The notes under the pieces are model-generated. The model was not told where the DNA came from. It did no database searches and worked only from the letters and a program-made list of their open reading frames with translations. From SR1 bacterium human oral taxon HOT-345 (GTDB taxonomy: Bacteria > Patescibacteriota > Gracilibacteria > Absconditabacterales > Absconditicoccaceae): DNA of 64,000 nt. Below, one piece after another: positions 18,386-27,388 of this stretch (position 1 is its first letter; each line of letters opens with the position of its first letter). A program made the translations under genes and the position numbers. The stretch spans positions 124,001 through 188,000 of the forward strand of contig MPSQ01000001.1 in assembly GCA_003260355.1 (NCBI GenBank), read 5' to 3'.

Positions 18386-19180
18386 ATGGAAAGATTGAAA
18401 GAAAATCAGGTTTTTTCTTTTTGTTCTCGTGCGAAGAAATTGGCTAGTTATGAACCATCGGAGGAAGTGAATGCGTTTTTTTCAGAGCTATGTCAGTTTG
18501 CTAGGGACGAAACAGATTATGAGCTGGATTGCGATCCGATCTTTGTTTCTGATGAAGTGAAAGGGTTACAGGAGATCTGTGCGGTTGCCGAAGGGGAAAT
18601 GGAGAAGTTTTGGTCAAAGAAGATTCAATTTGCTCAGGATCCGCAGAAGATGCTCAAGAGCTTCATCTATTATCAGAACTATGAGGATTTAACAGGTCTG
18701 GAATATGCCTTGCTTGCTCGTCAGATCGGGTTTTTGCAGCAGGTTTTGTTTGTAGGGAGCTGAGCGTTGCCCTTGACTGCGATTATTTTGGCTCAGAAGT
18801 GGGGAGTCCGTTCTGTTTTGATAGAGAAAGATGAAGAAGCTGTAGATCTTTCTCGTGGATTGATTGAAGCACTTGGGTTACAGGAGAAAATAGCGGTTGT
18901 AGCGTCAGATTTCCTTGATTATAGGTGAAGTGAGACGGAGTATGATGCTGTGATTCTGGCTTCTTTGCTTTTTACCTCTGGAGATGCTGAGAAGCTCGTT
19001 GATCATCTGACTCGTTGCGTGAAGTTTAGAGCTTGTCTGGTAAGGACGGCGAGAGGAATGAGGCAACTTTTATACAAAAAGGTAAATGAAAAACTTTTAG
19101 AAAAATATATGAAGCTAGAACTTTTGGTTCATCCACAAAATCATATCTTAAATTCGATACTTTTATATTCTCATGTATAA
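18386..19180 (+). CDS. Nicotianamine-synthase-like protein (metallophore biosynthesis)
   Basis: 264 residues, the size of archaeal NAS and bacterial CntL enzymes. N-terminal helical domain, then FIYYQNYEDLTGLEYALL and the SAM-binding core FVGSGALPLTAIILA (the second Gly is UGA), followed by an acidic strand end (LIEKDEEAVDLSRGLIEALG) and VVASDFLDYRG. These match the NAS family order: YY-x-NY--L--LE, F-GSGPLPLT, D--D--A---SR. Members transfer aminobutyrate from SAM to make nicotianamine or opine precursors that chelate Zn/Ni/Co/Fe. The usual PLP in GSGPLPLT is ALP here. GTG 18377 is an alternative start. The next gene begins 5 bp after the TAA. Confidence 0.75.
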
Positions 19181-19185
19181 TTATT

Positions 19186-20907
19186 ATGTCAGAAGTGAAA
19201 CTTAATGCGCATTTACCTTTGCGTGAACAAGAAAAACAAAACACTATCGTAAATAAAATTTCTGAAAATTCAGAGGCTACAGGGAATGAAGTTTTTTTGA
19301 TTTTATGATTTCTTGGGGCTGGGAAAACGACTCTGCTCAGGGATTTAGCTGGATATTTGGCAAATCAGTGAGAGCAATTTAAAGTTATCGTAAATGATAT
19401 TGGAAAATATAATATTGATGCTGAGAGATTGAAAGATTTTTCTCCTGTCGCTTTGACGGATTGATGTATTTGTTGTCAGGATTTAAGCTGATTGAAAAGT
19501 GCTTTGGAGGATTTGAAAGGTAGTAATGAAAAAATTTTGATTGAACCTTCTGGAATCGCTGATGGAAAAGCTATTAAGAGAGTTATTGAGGAGTTAGGCA
19601 TGCAGGGGAGAGTAATTACCTTGGTGAATGCTCAGTCTTTCCCAACCATGTCGAAAGCTGAAGAACAGATTGCTTCTACACAGCTTTCTTTGGCGAATGT
19701 TATTGCGCTTACGCATCTTCCTGCTGATAAAGAAAAGAATCAAGAATTAAGAGCTCAGTTGTCTCAGCAATATCCTCATCAGCCGGTTATTGAAGCGCCT
19801 TATACAACCAATAGTGAGGATCTTATGAAAGATGATAGTTCGTATGGAGCTATTGTAAATCTTATGAGAAATCATTCTCACAATAGTCATGCTGAGCATG
19901 AACACGAGCATGATCACCACGAACACGAGCATGGTCACCATGAACACGAGCATGATCACCACGAACACGAGCATGATCATCACGAACACGAGCATGATCA
20001 TCATGAACACGAGCATGATCATCATGAACACGAGCATGATCATCATGAACATGGGCACCATCATCATGAGCATTCAAAATTTTTCACAAAGAGTATTGCT
20101 TTGTCTGAAGAGACTTCATTAGACCAGTTGAAAGACCTTATTCATCAGCTTGGGCAAGATGCGCTTCGTATAAAGTGAGTTATTAAATACTGATCTCAGG
20201 CTTTTGAATTTGACTATGTGAGAGGAGGTGAGTTAGAAATCTGAAATATGACGACACTTCAGCCGCATCTTAATGTTATTACTCAACGTTCTTTATCTCC
20301 AGAATTGATAGCTATGATTTCTTCGGGTTCAACTTCTTCTGAAAAACTTTCTTATGTACCAGAAAAGAAAATTTACTCTCCAATAGAGGTTTCTGCTGCG
20401 GTTTCTGTTCTTTTGAATCAATATAAGGACTATATGAATATGTATAATGAAAAATTAGCTTTAGAGACTGAATATGCCAAAAATCAGGATTCTAAATTGG
20501 CTCAAGAGATTCAGCAGCTTGATATTGCTCTGGACAAGCTTTGAGATGATATGAAGTTTGATAATCCATTGATTTGGATTGGCTATAAGAGGCTTGCATA
20601 TGCAAATAATCCTGAAAAAAAGGTAGAAACTATTTGAGAACTCAAGAAGCATTGTGAAAGAAAAACGGATATTTGCCACAAAAGATTAGATTTTTTGAAT
20701 GAGCATCTCAAGTCAGATTTTTGAATTGATCTTTTTGATGAAAATCAGGTAAAAGCTGATCAGTCTTTGGTTGACTTTATTAAGGAAAATGAAGCAATTA
20801 AAAAACTGAGTCAAGATGAGCAATTTATGACTCAGTGGCTTCAAAATGAGTATTTTCAGATTGATGGAAAAGTTGCAAAATGGCAGAACTATCAGTCTGT
20901 GCACTAA
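19186..20907 (+). CDS. G3E-family (CobW/COG0523) metal-chaperone GTPase with His-rich loop
   Basis: 573 residues. P-loop GFLGAGKTT (residues 41-49, first Gly UGA), the metal-binding CxCC motif GCICC (C94-C97, Gly UGA), switch-II-like IEPSGIADG and a base-recognition segment THLPADK. Residues ~234-296 are an extraordinary His/Glu/Asp repeat (seven-residue unit HEHEHDH, about eight copies), then a CobW C-terminal domain (KSIALSEETSLDQL ... LRIKGVIKYG) and a further ~200-residue helical extension not usual in the family. Such GTPases hand zinc or cobalt to client enzymes under metal starvation. Operon with the nicotianamine-synthase-like gene strongly suggests zinc homeostasis. Convergent with and overlapping the next gene's 3' end by 4 bp. 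Confidence 0.85.
19890..20075. repeat. 21-bp tandem repeat encoding the His-rich loop
   Basis: About eight copies of a 21-bp unit (CATGATCACCACGAACACGAG type) encoding HDHHEHE. Synonymous differences (CAC/CAT) between copies show it is maintained at protein level as well as expanded by slippage. Confidence 0.85.
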
Positions 20908-21554
20908 TACGCTTCTACAAAGATATTTTTATATCCTCTTGCTCTTAAGTTTGTGAGGAATTCTTTGACCATAAGTGGTACTCAGCAGATATAAAACTCT
21001 GTTTCTGCTGGGAAATCAATATGATCAATATTGATTCTTCCGTATTCAAATCCCTCAACCTCTTCTCTAGAAATACTAATATGTGTTTCAGGAATGTTGA
21101 GGTTTTTGATTTCTTCTCCATAAAAAAGATCTTTTGCATAGGAAACTGAAAAGAAAAATCGTTTCTGGGATCAGCTTTTATCTTCTTTTGCCATACGATA
21201 GCAAGGTGCTAGTCCGCTTCCTGTTGAGAGGAAAACTTTGGGATTTGTCGTATCTTTAAGCAAAAAATGACCGTTTGGACCTTCAAGTCAGAATTTTGTC
21301 TGTTCATTTGCTATCCTTAAACGCTCAGAACCTAATCCTCAAGGAATAAGTTTTATCAAAAAGGTAAAAATACTGAAATCACCTTCCTGTTCCTCATTTG
21401 CGATAGAGTAAGCTCTCTTGAGCGGTGTTTCGCTCTCTAAATAATGGATAAAAAGCCGTTGTCCAGGCTGAGTTGCAAGTTTTTCTGTTTTTAGTTTGAG
21501 TTCTATTACTTGGTCATTGAGGAATGTTTTGCTGATAAGTGTGGCTTTTTGCAT
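20904..21554 (-). CDS. Ferredoxin/flavodoxin-NADP+ reductase-like oxidoreductase
   Basis: 216 residues with UGA-Gly codons (LIPGGLG, TKFGLEGPNG, KSGSQK, YICGVP). FAD-binding fold signature LKRAYSIAN (R-x-Y-S), GPNGHFLLKD, then the NAD(P)-binding domain STGSGLAPCYRM and C-terminal YICGVPLMVKEF. Two-domain FNR of minimal length without an N-terminal Fe-S module, so it moves electrons between NAD(P)H and a flavodoxin/ferredoxin or directly reduces flavin or ferric compounds. The UGA-Gly at CGVP sits in the conserved C-G-P region. Convergent with the metal-chaperone operon; a link to iron release from chelates is possible but unproven. Confidence 0.8.
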
Positions 21555-21943
21555 GGGTAAGGTTTATGAGTAAAATCATTATTAAGTGTATGATTTTTGG
21601 GCTATTTTGCAAGTTTTTGCACTAAGAGAAAAATCCGAACTCATCTTATAGTCCGGATTTTTTGATTGATTCAATACCTAGGATGGAGAGGGCAGCTCTG
21701 TCATTTTTGACGCAGAAACTTTCGATAGAGCTGTTCAAACTTTGTCCTATACACGGTATATTCTGGATAAAGATAATAATATTTTCTACAGAATACAAGA
21801 AATTTCTCCCCCTCATCAAAGGAGAGCCTCTCTATCCATTCGTAGAGGGTTTTTTTCTCAGGTGGTCTACGTTTTGTTTTTATATTCATTATTTTTTTAT
21901 GTTTTGTGTCTTTATAATATATTTATTTTTCTAAAAGTCAATA
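21555..21943. other. Intergenic region with terminators and possible gene remnant
   Basis: 389 bp. Strong hairpin at 21628-21664. A minus-strand frame 21701-21889 (62 residues under the standard code, rich in Lys/Tyr/Glu) would, under code 25, read through the terminator to a TAG at about 21611, which argues against it being a gene. In another minus frame a short segment NDRAALSILGIESIKKSGL ends exactly at the terminator and looks like the C-terminal end of a lost gene (possibly an aminoacyl-tRNA synthetase). A second hairpin (CCTCT / AGAGG plus T-run) lies at 21828-21852. Confidence 0.4.
21628..21664 (-). terminator. Bidirectional intrinsic terminator
   Basis: Eleven-bp stem AAATCCGAACT / AGTCCGGATTT (one G-T) with T-runs on both strands. 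Confidence 0.75.
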
Positions 21944-22750
21944 CTATTTTTTGTATATATTGAAAAAGTTTTGCTTGATTTGCTCTCGGAAAAGATCTTC
22001 TTTTTGTCCTACTAATCATGCTATAAAAGATCAAATCTGAATCACCCTTTCAGGCATGTTTAATTTTCCGCGAAATTCTTTTGGAGCGAGGTAAGGAGCG
22101 TCGGTTTCTATGAGAAGACGATCTTTAGGAATGCAAAAGATGCTTTCCCTGAGTGTTTCTGCACGAGGATAACTTACATTTCCACAGATACCAATGTAAA
22201 GGTTAGGGAAAAGCTCTAGAAGTTCTTTGAGTTCTGCAGGTCCGTATCCTCGACAATGGAAATAGATTGTCAGATTTTGGTAATTTTTTAAGATTTTAAC
22301 AGTTACTTCAAAAGCGTCTCTTGAGTGGATTACAATGGGTAATGCTAGCTCTCTTGCGAGTTCACACTGAGCTTCAAAGACTTTTTGCTGGAGAGAAAGC
22401 GTTTTCCCTTCAGTATCATAATGAAGATCAATCCCGCATTCTCCAATCGCTACTACCTCTTCCTGATGATCTATAATCTGATTTTTGAGCTCTTTGATTT
22501 TTTCATCAAGAATTCCAGTAAGTGGCACTACATCACAGGGATGAAACCCAAGGCAGCATTTTACTCGGCAATCTGGGAAAAGCTTTTTGGCTTCTTGGGC
22601 AATTAAGAGCCCCCTTTCATTGTAGTTTTGGTTTGCTCAGGCATTAACTAGTCCTTTCCCTCACTTCTCGATGAAAGATTGGAGTAATGTTTTCCAGTTT
22701 GGGAAAAGTTCTTCATGATTGAGGTGAGTATGTGAGTCGTAAAATTCCAT
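21944..22750 (-). CDS. tatD: TatD-family metal-dependent DNase
   Basis: 268 residues, usual family length. Metal-binding motifs in order: DSHTHLNH, GECGIDLHYD, IVIHSRDAF, IYFHCRGYG and the terminal ETDAPYLAP. UGA-Gly codons in FIEKGGKG, NAGANQNY, IQIGSFIAG restore both termini, which the standard code cuts. 3'-5' exonuclease/deoxyribonuclease acting in DNA repair or degradation of ingested DNA. Start at ATG 22750; stop TAG 21944-21946. Confidence 0.9.
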
Positions 22751-22831
22751 AGCTACGAGGAAAATAAAATATTAGCTTGACTTTTTGTGAAGTTTTGATA
22801 TAGATGAGTGTGTTATAATAAAATTAGATCT

Positions 22832-22951
22832 ATGAAAAGACAAAAAAAATCAAATGATGAGCATAATCACACTCGGTTTACTGTGATGTTGCTTTTTGTG
22901 CTACTGTTAACAGCTATGCTTCTCCATTTTCTTATTAGAATCTGGAAATAA
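22832..22951 (+). CDS. Small single-pass membrane protein
   Basis: 39 residues: charged N-terminus (MKRQKKSNDEHNHTR) and one TM segment (FTVMLLFVLLLTAMLLHFLI). A TATAAT box lies 12 bp upstream and a perfect intrinsic terminator overlaps its stop, so it is a complete one-gene unit. No family recognised. Convergent with the secreted protein at 22964. Confidence 0.5.
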   Translation: MKRQKKSNDEHNHTRFTVMLLFVLLLTAMLLHFLIRIWK

Positions 22952-22978
22952 AATCTGCCTAGTTTAGGCAGATTTTTT
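22951..22978. terminator. Bidirectional terminator between convergent genes
   Basis: AAATCTGCCTA / TAGGCAGATTT perfect 11-bp stem, 3-nt loop, T-run on the plus strand; the other arm contains the last codons of the minus-strand gene. Confidence 0.85.
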
Positions 22979-23893
22979 CGATGTGGAAAGGTAGTCTAGG
23001 TATTCTAAGAGGTCAGGATGCATATCGGGGGTTATTTCTGCATTGGCTGCTTTTTCACACTCTTCTTCTCAATACTCTTTGGTTGTAGATTGGTCGCCTT
23101 TTCGTTTTGCTACAGCCTCACAGAAGCTGAATCCTGGAGTAGATGCTTTTTTTTCATAGATAGGAGAGAAGGTTGGTTGGATATAGAGGGTATCTCCTTT
23201 AATGGTAGTTGATCAAAGTTTGAAATTCAGATTTTTAAGCTGGTGTTCTTGCTGAATAGGAAGATCAAAAAAAAGATAGCTGTCTCTTTCTTCTCCGTTA
23301 TTGCTTCCGATTTTAGTCCCTGAAGTGTTACCTGCAAGATCCTGTAAGCTATAGCCTCCTGCATAATAGTATTTTGGTAGATACTCCTTTCCTTCGTATT
23401 CGGCAGCAATGATATTTTTCACTGCTCCACTAACATTTTGGCTCCAATTGAGCTGAACATAAGAATCTTTGCTCGGAAAGGTAAAGTAGTCGTTCTCTCC
23501 TCGGCTGATACTCAACCATGGCATCATTACTTGTGATTTGAAGCGATACATGGCTCCAGAAAATCAGACTTCTTTCTGGTTTTGTGTCCCTTTTACTTTG
23601 TAAAGATGATTCCCAACTTGACGGATAAGTTCCCAATCTTGAGTAATTCTTTCCACCTCTTTGGTATTATTGTCCTCAAGGGCTTTTTTGAGGTCGCTTT
23701 TTTGCTGTCCGTAGATGTTTTGCATGGTAGAAAGATAGTGGTCAACGAGTTCTGGATTTCATTTGATGTTCGTATCTAGTTGGGTGATCAATCCAGAGAT
23801 AATGGCCTGTCTCTTGCCAGTTAGTGATTCATTGGCAAAGCTCAGATTCCAAGCAAAAGCTCCGATTAGAGTGAGGATCAAGAGTTTTTTCAT
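22964..23893 (-). CDS. Secreted protein of unknown function
   Basis: 309 residues starting with a classical signal peptide (MKKLLILTLIGAFAWNLSFA-NE). UGA-Gly at NIKGNPEL, KEVGFSGA, FKLGSTT and KEYGEEE. No lipobox. The body is mixed alpha/beta with many Tyr/Trp/Asn, a segment VMMPWLSISRGENDYFTFP, and two cysteines near the end (FCEA, EEECEK). Function not recognised. Separate transcription unit ending in the shared terminator. Confidence 0.6.
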
Positions 23894-24165
23894 TAAGATT
23901 GTGAGGAAAAATAAAAAAAGAATAGTGGTGTTGTATGCTTTTTGGGGTAAAAAGCAACTCAAAATTTATGGAGAAGGCGTCTAATTGTTTTTTTATCTAT
24001 GAGTGCTTGCAATCGGTTTTTACTTAAAAATAATCCAAACCTCGAAAATAGTAGCATTGTTCATAGAGTGAAAAATATGTTTACATCAGAAAAAATATTT
24101 AACTACAAGTGGAGCGAGCAATTCACTATAATGATGTTGCTAAAATGGTGTTTCAGTATAGTATG

Positions 24166-25029
24166 TTATTCAAGTTTTTTAAACAAAAATCCTGCACTAT
24201 CGTTAACTCTTGGCTCTTTGGCAGGAATCCCTAGATAAATGTTTTTTCATAAGGTGTTTTTATGCTCTATATCTCCATCTTTGGCGAATACTTCATTTTC
24301 CTTAAGGTAGGAAAATCAACTAAAATCTCTTGTAAATTTGAAGTCTTTGGTTATTGGCTGAATTTTTTCTCTAAATTGGTAGATGTTCTGTTGTTTCCTT
24401 TCTTTTTTTCTATTATTTGGTGGGAGGTATTGATAATATTCTAAAAAATTCAGAATTTCTTCTTTCCCTCTCTCAAATCACTCTGGATCATCGTGCAGTC
24501 CGCATTCGATTCCGTAGGCTTCTTTTTGTTTTCTGGTGCAATATCCTATAATACTTCCTGATTGTTCTAAATTATCGACCAAAATTGTCTCTGTGGTGAA
24601 TATCTGCTTTGCTTTTTCTCTATTCTGGATATCGCAAATTGCTACAATATCATGACTATTTGAAAAACTATGAATATCTAAAGTAATATCCATTTCTCTA
24701 AGTATTGGTTTCAGTTCACCTAATCTTTGATGTTCATAGCTTGTCGATTTATACGCTTGATTAGAAATACGGTTCATGTTATCATCAATGAACCTTCTGT
24801 GTTCCTCATAGGCAAGGAGATTCATTGCGATGAGAAAGAGTTTCCCTTGCTGGAGAGGGTGTTTTTTGAGAATTTCCTGTTTTAAGTATGCGAATACCTT
24901 TAGTCCTACGGTTTCGTTTCAGTGGGTGATTGCAAGGAGTCCTAGATTTTTTCAGGGGTTTCATGAATCAATGAGCGTGATCCCTGAGATGTTTTTATAT
25001 TGATTTGTTAAGAATGGATTGGTTATCAT
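24166..25029 (-). CDS. Succinylglutamate desuccinylase / aspartoacylase-family zinc hydrolase
   Basis: 287 residues with UGA-Gly codons (IDSGNPGKN, ITHGNET, DPEGFER, FSGFS, TLGKN). M14-like zinc fold: ITHGNETVG supplies the His/Glu ligands (H-x-x-E), AMNLLAYEEHRRFIDDNMNR matches the family N-P-x-A...D-x-N-R region, ITLDIHS provides the third ligand, and AYGIECGLHDDPEG the catalytic Glu. Members deacylate N-acyl amino acids or act on peptidoglycan-derived or simple carboxylate substrates; the specific substrate cannot be told. No arginine-succinyltransferase genes nearby. The 270 bp between it and the 23893 gene show nothing coding. Confidence 0.8.
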
Positions 25030-25260
25030 TATTTATGATATACAATTAAAAATGCATCTCATTTCTCTGGCTTAAAGTCAGGGAGGAATCGTTTATTTGT
25101 AAATTTTACATTCCCTTTATTTCTTATTGCTCATCATACTTCCTTGAAAATTTATTCATTTTTTTGACTTGGATATAGCTAGTGAAATTTTGCTAAAAGT
25201 CAATTCTTTTTTTGGAAGAAATTTCCTTCAGGGAAAAAAAGTATTTGTTAATTTTTAGTT

Positions 25261-25532
25261 ATGGAAAATGAAAAAAATCTGAATTTTTTACTCTTAAAAA
25301 AAGAATTTTAGGACTTTATAATGCTTGCTTGATTTTTTTACTGTTGTTTACATGTGGAGGCGAGGATTTTGGTGAACAATATGATGCTCTGAGTGAAAAG
25401 TACACTGAAAAAGCGAATATTCCCTATGAATGACGAGCGGGAGAGTGTCAGAACGTCAGTTTTCTAAAATCTCATTGCATTTTATTCCGAAATCTGTATA
25501 TTCTTTCACTGAATCTTATTTTACTTCGTTAA
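25261..25532 (+). pseudogene. Possible frameshifted small lipoprotein gene
   Basis: ATG 25261 opens MENEKNLNFLLLKK, which stops at TAG after a seven-A run. One extra A in that run would join it to a frame reading RILGLYNACLIFLLLFTCGG with a lipobox-like LFTC, then DFGEQYDALSEKYTEKANIP and a stop at 25530. Either a decayed gene or one expressed by slippage on the A-run. The rest of 25030-25546 holds no recognisable feature. Confidence 0.3.
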
Positions 25533-25546
25533 AGAAGCTTTTTATA

Positions 25547-26170
25547 ATGCCAAGAAGAACATCTAAAAACAGAAACATTGAGGTTATTTTGCTTCAGGAT
25601 AACAAACATCTCGGGGAAAAATATGAAATTATTGGAGTGAAGCCTATCTTTGCTAGGAATGTGCTTTTCCCACAGCAGATTGCTGTGCTTGCAGACAAGG
25701 CAAACAGGAATAAATATGAGCAAAAGATGCAGGCGGCTATAGCTGCAAGAGCGAAAAAAGCTAGTGGGCTTGAAGAACTCTTTGCTAAAATGACAGAAAA
25801 TGGAGGAGTAAAGCTTTTGAGAAAGGCTAATAAAGGAAAAACGCTCTATGCTAAGGTAGGAGAAACTGATATTACTGAGGCAATCAAGGAGGCTTATGGA
25901 GTGGAGGTAGAACCTCACTATCTTAAGCTCAAGAAAAAGCTCAATGAAGTAGGAGTTTTTGTGGTTCCTTTTATTTACAAGGATCTTAAGAGAGAGATTT
26001 CTGTGACGATTGAGGCTGAAGGTGGAGTTCAAGAAGAAGTTAAGGTAGAAGTTGAGGCAGTGGAAGCAGCTCCAGAAAAGACTAAGGAAGAACTTAAAGC
26101 TGAAAGAGAAGCAAAAAGAGCTGCTGAGAAAGCAGATAAGATTGCAAAGCTCAAGGAGAAATATAAATAA
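25547..26170 (+). CDS. rplI: 50S ribosomal protein bL9
   Basis: 207 residues against ~150 typical. N-terminal domain IEVILLQDNKHLGEKYEIIG and VKPIFARNVLFPQQIAV matches the bL9 rRNA-binding domain (V-L-L-x-D-V-x-x-L-G; Y-A-R-N-x-L-x-P). The C-terminal extension is Lys/Glu/Ala-rich (KTKEELKAEREAKRAAEKAD). No UGA codon, as in the other ribosomal genes here except bS6-bS18. The frame is open upstream to 25430, but ATG 25547 gives the normal N-terminus. Followed by a terminator. Some CPR lineages are reported to lack bL9; this one has it. Confidence 0.88.
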   Translation: MPRRTSKNRNIEVILLQDNKHLGEKYEIIGVKPIFARNVLFPQQIAVLADKANRNKYEQKMQAAIAARAKKASGLEELFAKMTENGGVKLLRKANKGKTLYAKVGETDITEAIKEAYGVEVEPHYLKLKKKLNEVGVFVVPFIYKDLKREISVTIEAEGGVQEEVKVEVEAVEAAPEKTKEELKAEREAKRAAEKADKIAKLKEKYK

Positions 26171-26186
26171 TCTTTCTTTTCACAAG

Positions 26187-26217
26187 AAAAGTCTCTCTGC
26201 GGAGGGATTTTTTTTAT
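26187..26217 (+). terminator. rplI terminator
   Basis: AGTCTCTCTGCGGAGGGATT hairpin (TCYCT / GAGGGA) followed by TTTTTTT. Confidence 0.65.
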
Positions 26218-26731
26218 TGATGGAAAAGATTTTGAAGGGGAGAGAGGGAGCTTTTTTTGCCTGAGGCTTTTTGTGATGGAGGGACCTGCTTGTTCTTGAT
26301 AAGAAAGCTTTTTTGGGATGGTTGAACTGGAGTTTGCTTCTTGTTTGCTGAAATTTTTAGAAAGAGGTGAGAGTGATAGGGCTTGAAAAAGGGGAAGAGT
26401 TGGATGAAGGTTGCTTGAAACTGGGTGCTATGAGGTAAATTATTGGCTTGCAAAAAGTTGGGTAAAAGGCTTTGACAATGCTCTCTAAAACGCTACAATC
26501 GAGTCGTCTGATTTTTGAGAAGAGGGGAATTTTTGAGAGGAAAAGAGAGATTTGCTTGTGAGTGTGAAATGTCGATGTGCTTTGGATCATCCGCAGTGCA
26601 GAAGAGAGTTTGTTTTCAAAACGGAAGGTAAGGAAGTGTTTGTGATGGTGCGTTGGAGGCAAGCTGAATCTTGGAAATTTATCAGACTTTTGAGGCTTTT
26701 TTTATTTCTTTCTAAAGAGTTAAGAAAAATT
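26218..26731. other. Gene-free region with promoter and long nrdG leader
   Basis: About 510 bp. Open frames on both strands are short, mutually overlapping and Ser/Pro- or Leu-rich with no coding signature. It contains the promoter at 26472-26499, leaving a ~225-nt untranslated leader before the nrdG ATG. The nrdG frame itself stays open back to a TTG at 26552, but that extension has no family similarity I recognise. Confidence 0.45.
26472..26499 (+). promoter_or_regulatory. Promoter upstream of nrdG
   Basis: -35 TTGACA (26472-26477), 16-bp spacer, -10 TACAAT (26494-26499). Confidence 0.6.
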
Positions 26732-27346
26732 ATGAACTACGGAACGATCAAAACCATGGATACGGCGAATGGTGAGGGGCTTAGGGTCTCTCTTTTTGTG
26801 TCTGGGTGTCATCATGCTTGTCCGGGGTGTTTTAATCCTGAGGCGTGGAATTTTGCTTTTGGGAAGCCCTTTACACAAGAAACGATTGATGAGATTATCC
26901 AAGAGTTGAGTGCTGATTACATCTCGGGATTGTCGCTGCTCGGGGGAGAGCCTTTGGCGCCGGAGAATCAAGAGCAGGTTTGGAATTTGGTTAGGCAAGT
27001 TAGAGAGCAGCTTCCGCACAAAACGATATGGTGTTACTCAGGGTTTACTTACGAATTTATCACGGAGGTGATGTTTCCGAATTTACCGTTTACGTATCAG
27101 ATTTTGTCGCATCTGGATGTGCTGATTGAGGGAAGGTTTGTGCAGCAGCTCGTAGATCTCACGATCAAGTTTAGGGGGTCTAGGAATCAGAGAGTGCTGG
27201 ACGTTCCGCTTTCTCTGGAAAAGGGGATGCCGATTTGGAGCACTGCGGTCGATGACCAGAAGGCTTATGAGTATTATCCGAGCCCTGAGAAGGAACTCTT
27301 TACTGCAAGGATCGAGAATTTCCTTCACAAGGTGACAGTGGAGTAG
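26732..27346 (+). CDS. nrdG: Anaerobic ribonucleotide reductase activating protein (radical SAM)
   Basis: 204 residues, no UGA. Radical-SAM cluster motif SGCHHACPGCFNPEAW (CxxxCxxC), preceded by DTANGEGLRVSLFVSG, and the SAM-binding LSLLGGEPL. Uses a 4Fe-4S cluster and SAM to generate the glycyl radical on NrdD, allowing anaerobic dNTP synthesis. nrdD itself is not in the window. Start at ATG 26732 (NYGTIKTMDT), the normal family N-terminus. Stop TAG. Convergent with miaB. Confidence 0.9.
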   Translation: MNYGTIKTMDTANGEGLRVSLFVSGCHHACPGCFNPEAWNFAFGKPFTQETIDEIIQELSADYISGLSLLGGEPLAPENQEQVWNLVRQVREQLPHKTIWCYSGFTYEFITEVMFPNLPFTYQILSHLDVLIEGRFVQQLVDLTIKFRGSRNQRVLDVPLSLEKGMPIWSTAVDDQKAYEYYPSPEKELFTARIENFLHKVTVE

Positions 27347-27388
27347 AAAGTTGGTTGGCAGGGTGGAGAAAGGTTAAGAGGACACTGG

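Noticed and set aside
23999..24238. 79-residue plus-strand protein
   Set aside because: Overlaps the end of the aspartoacylase-like gene on the opposite strand and has no coding signature.
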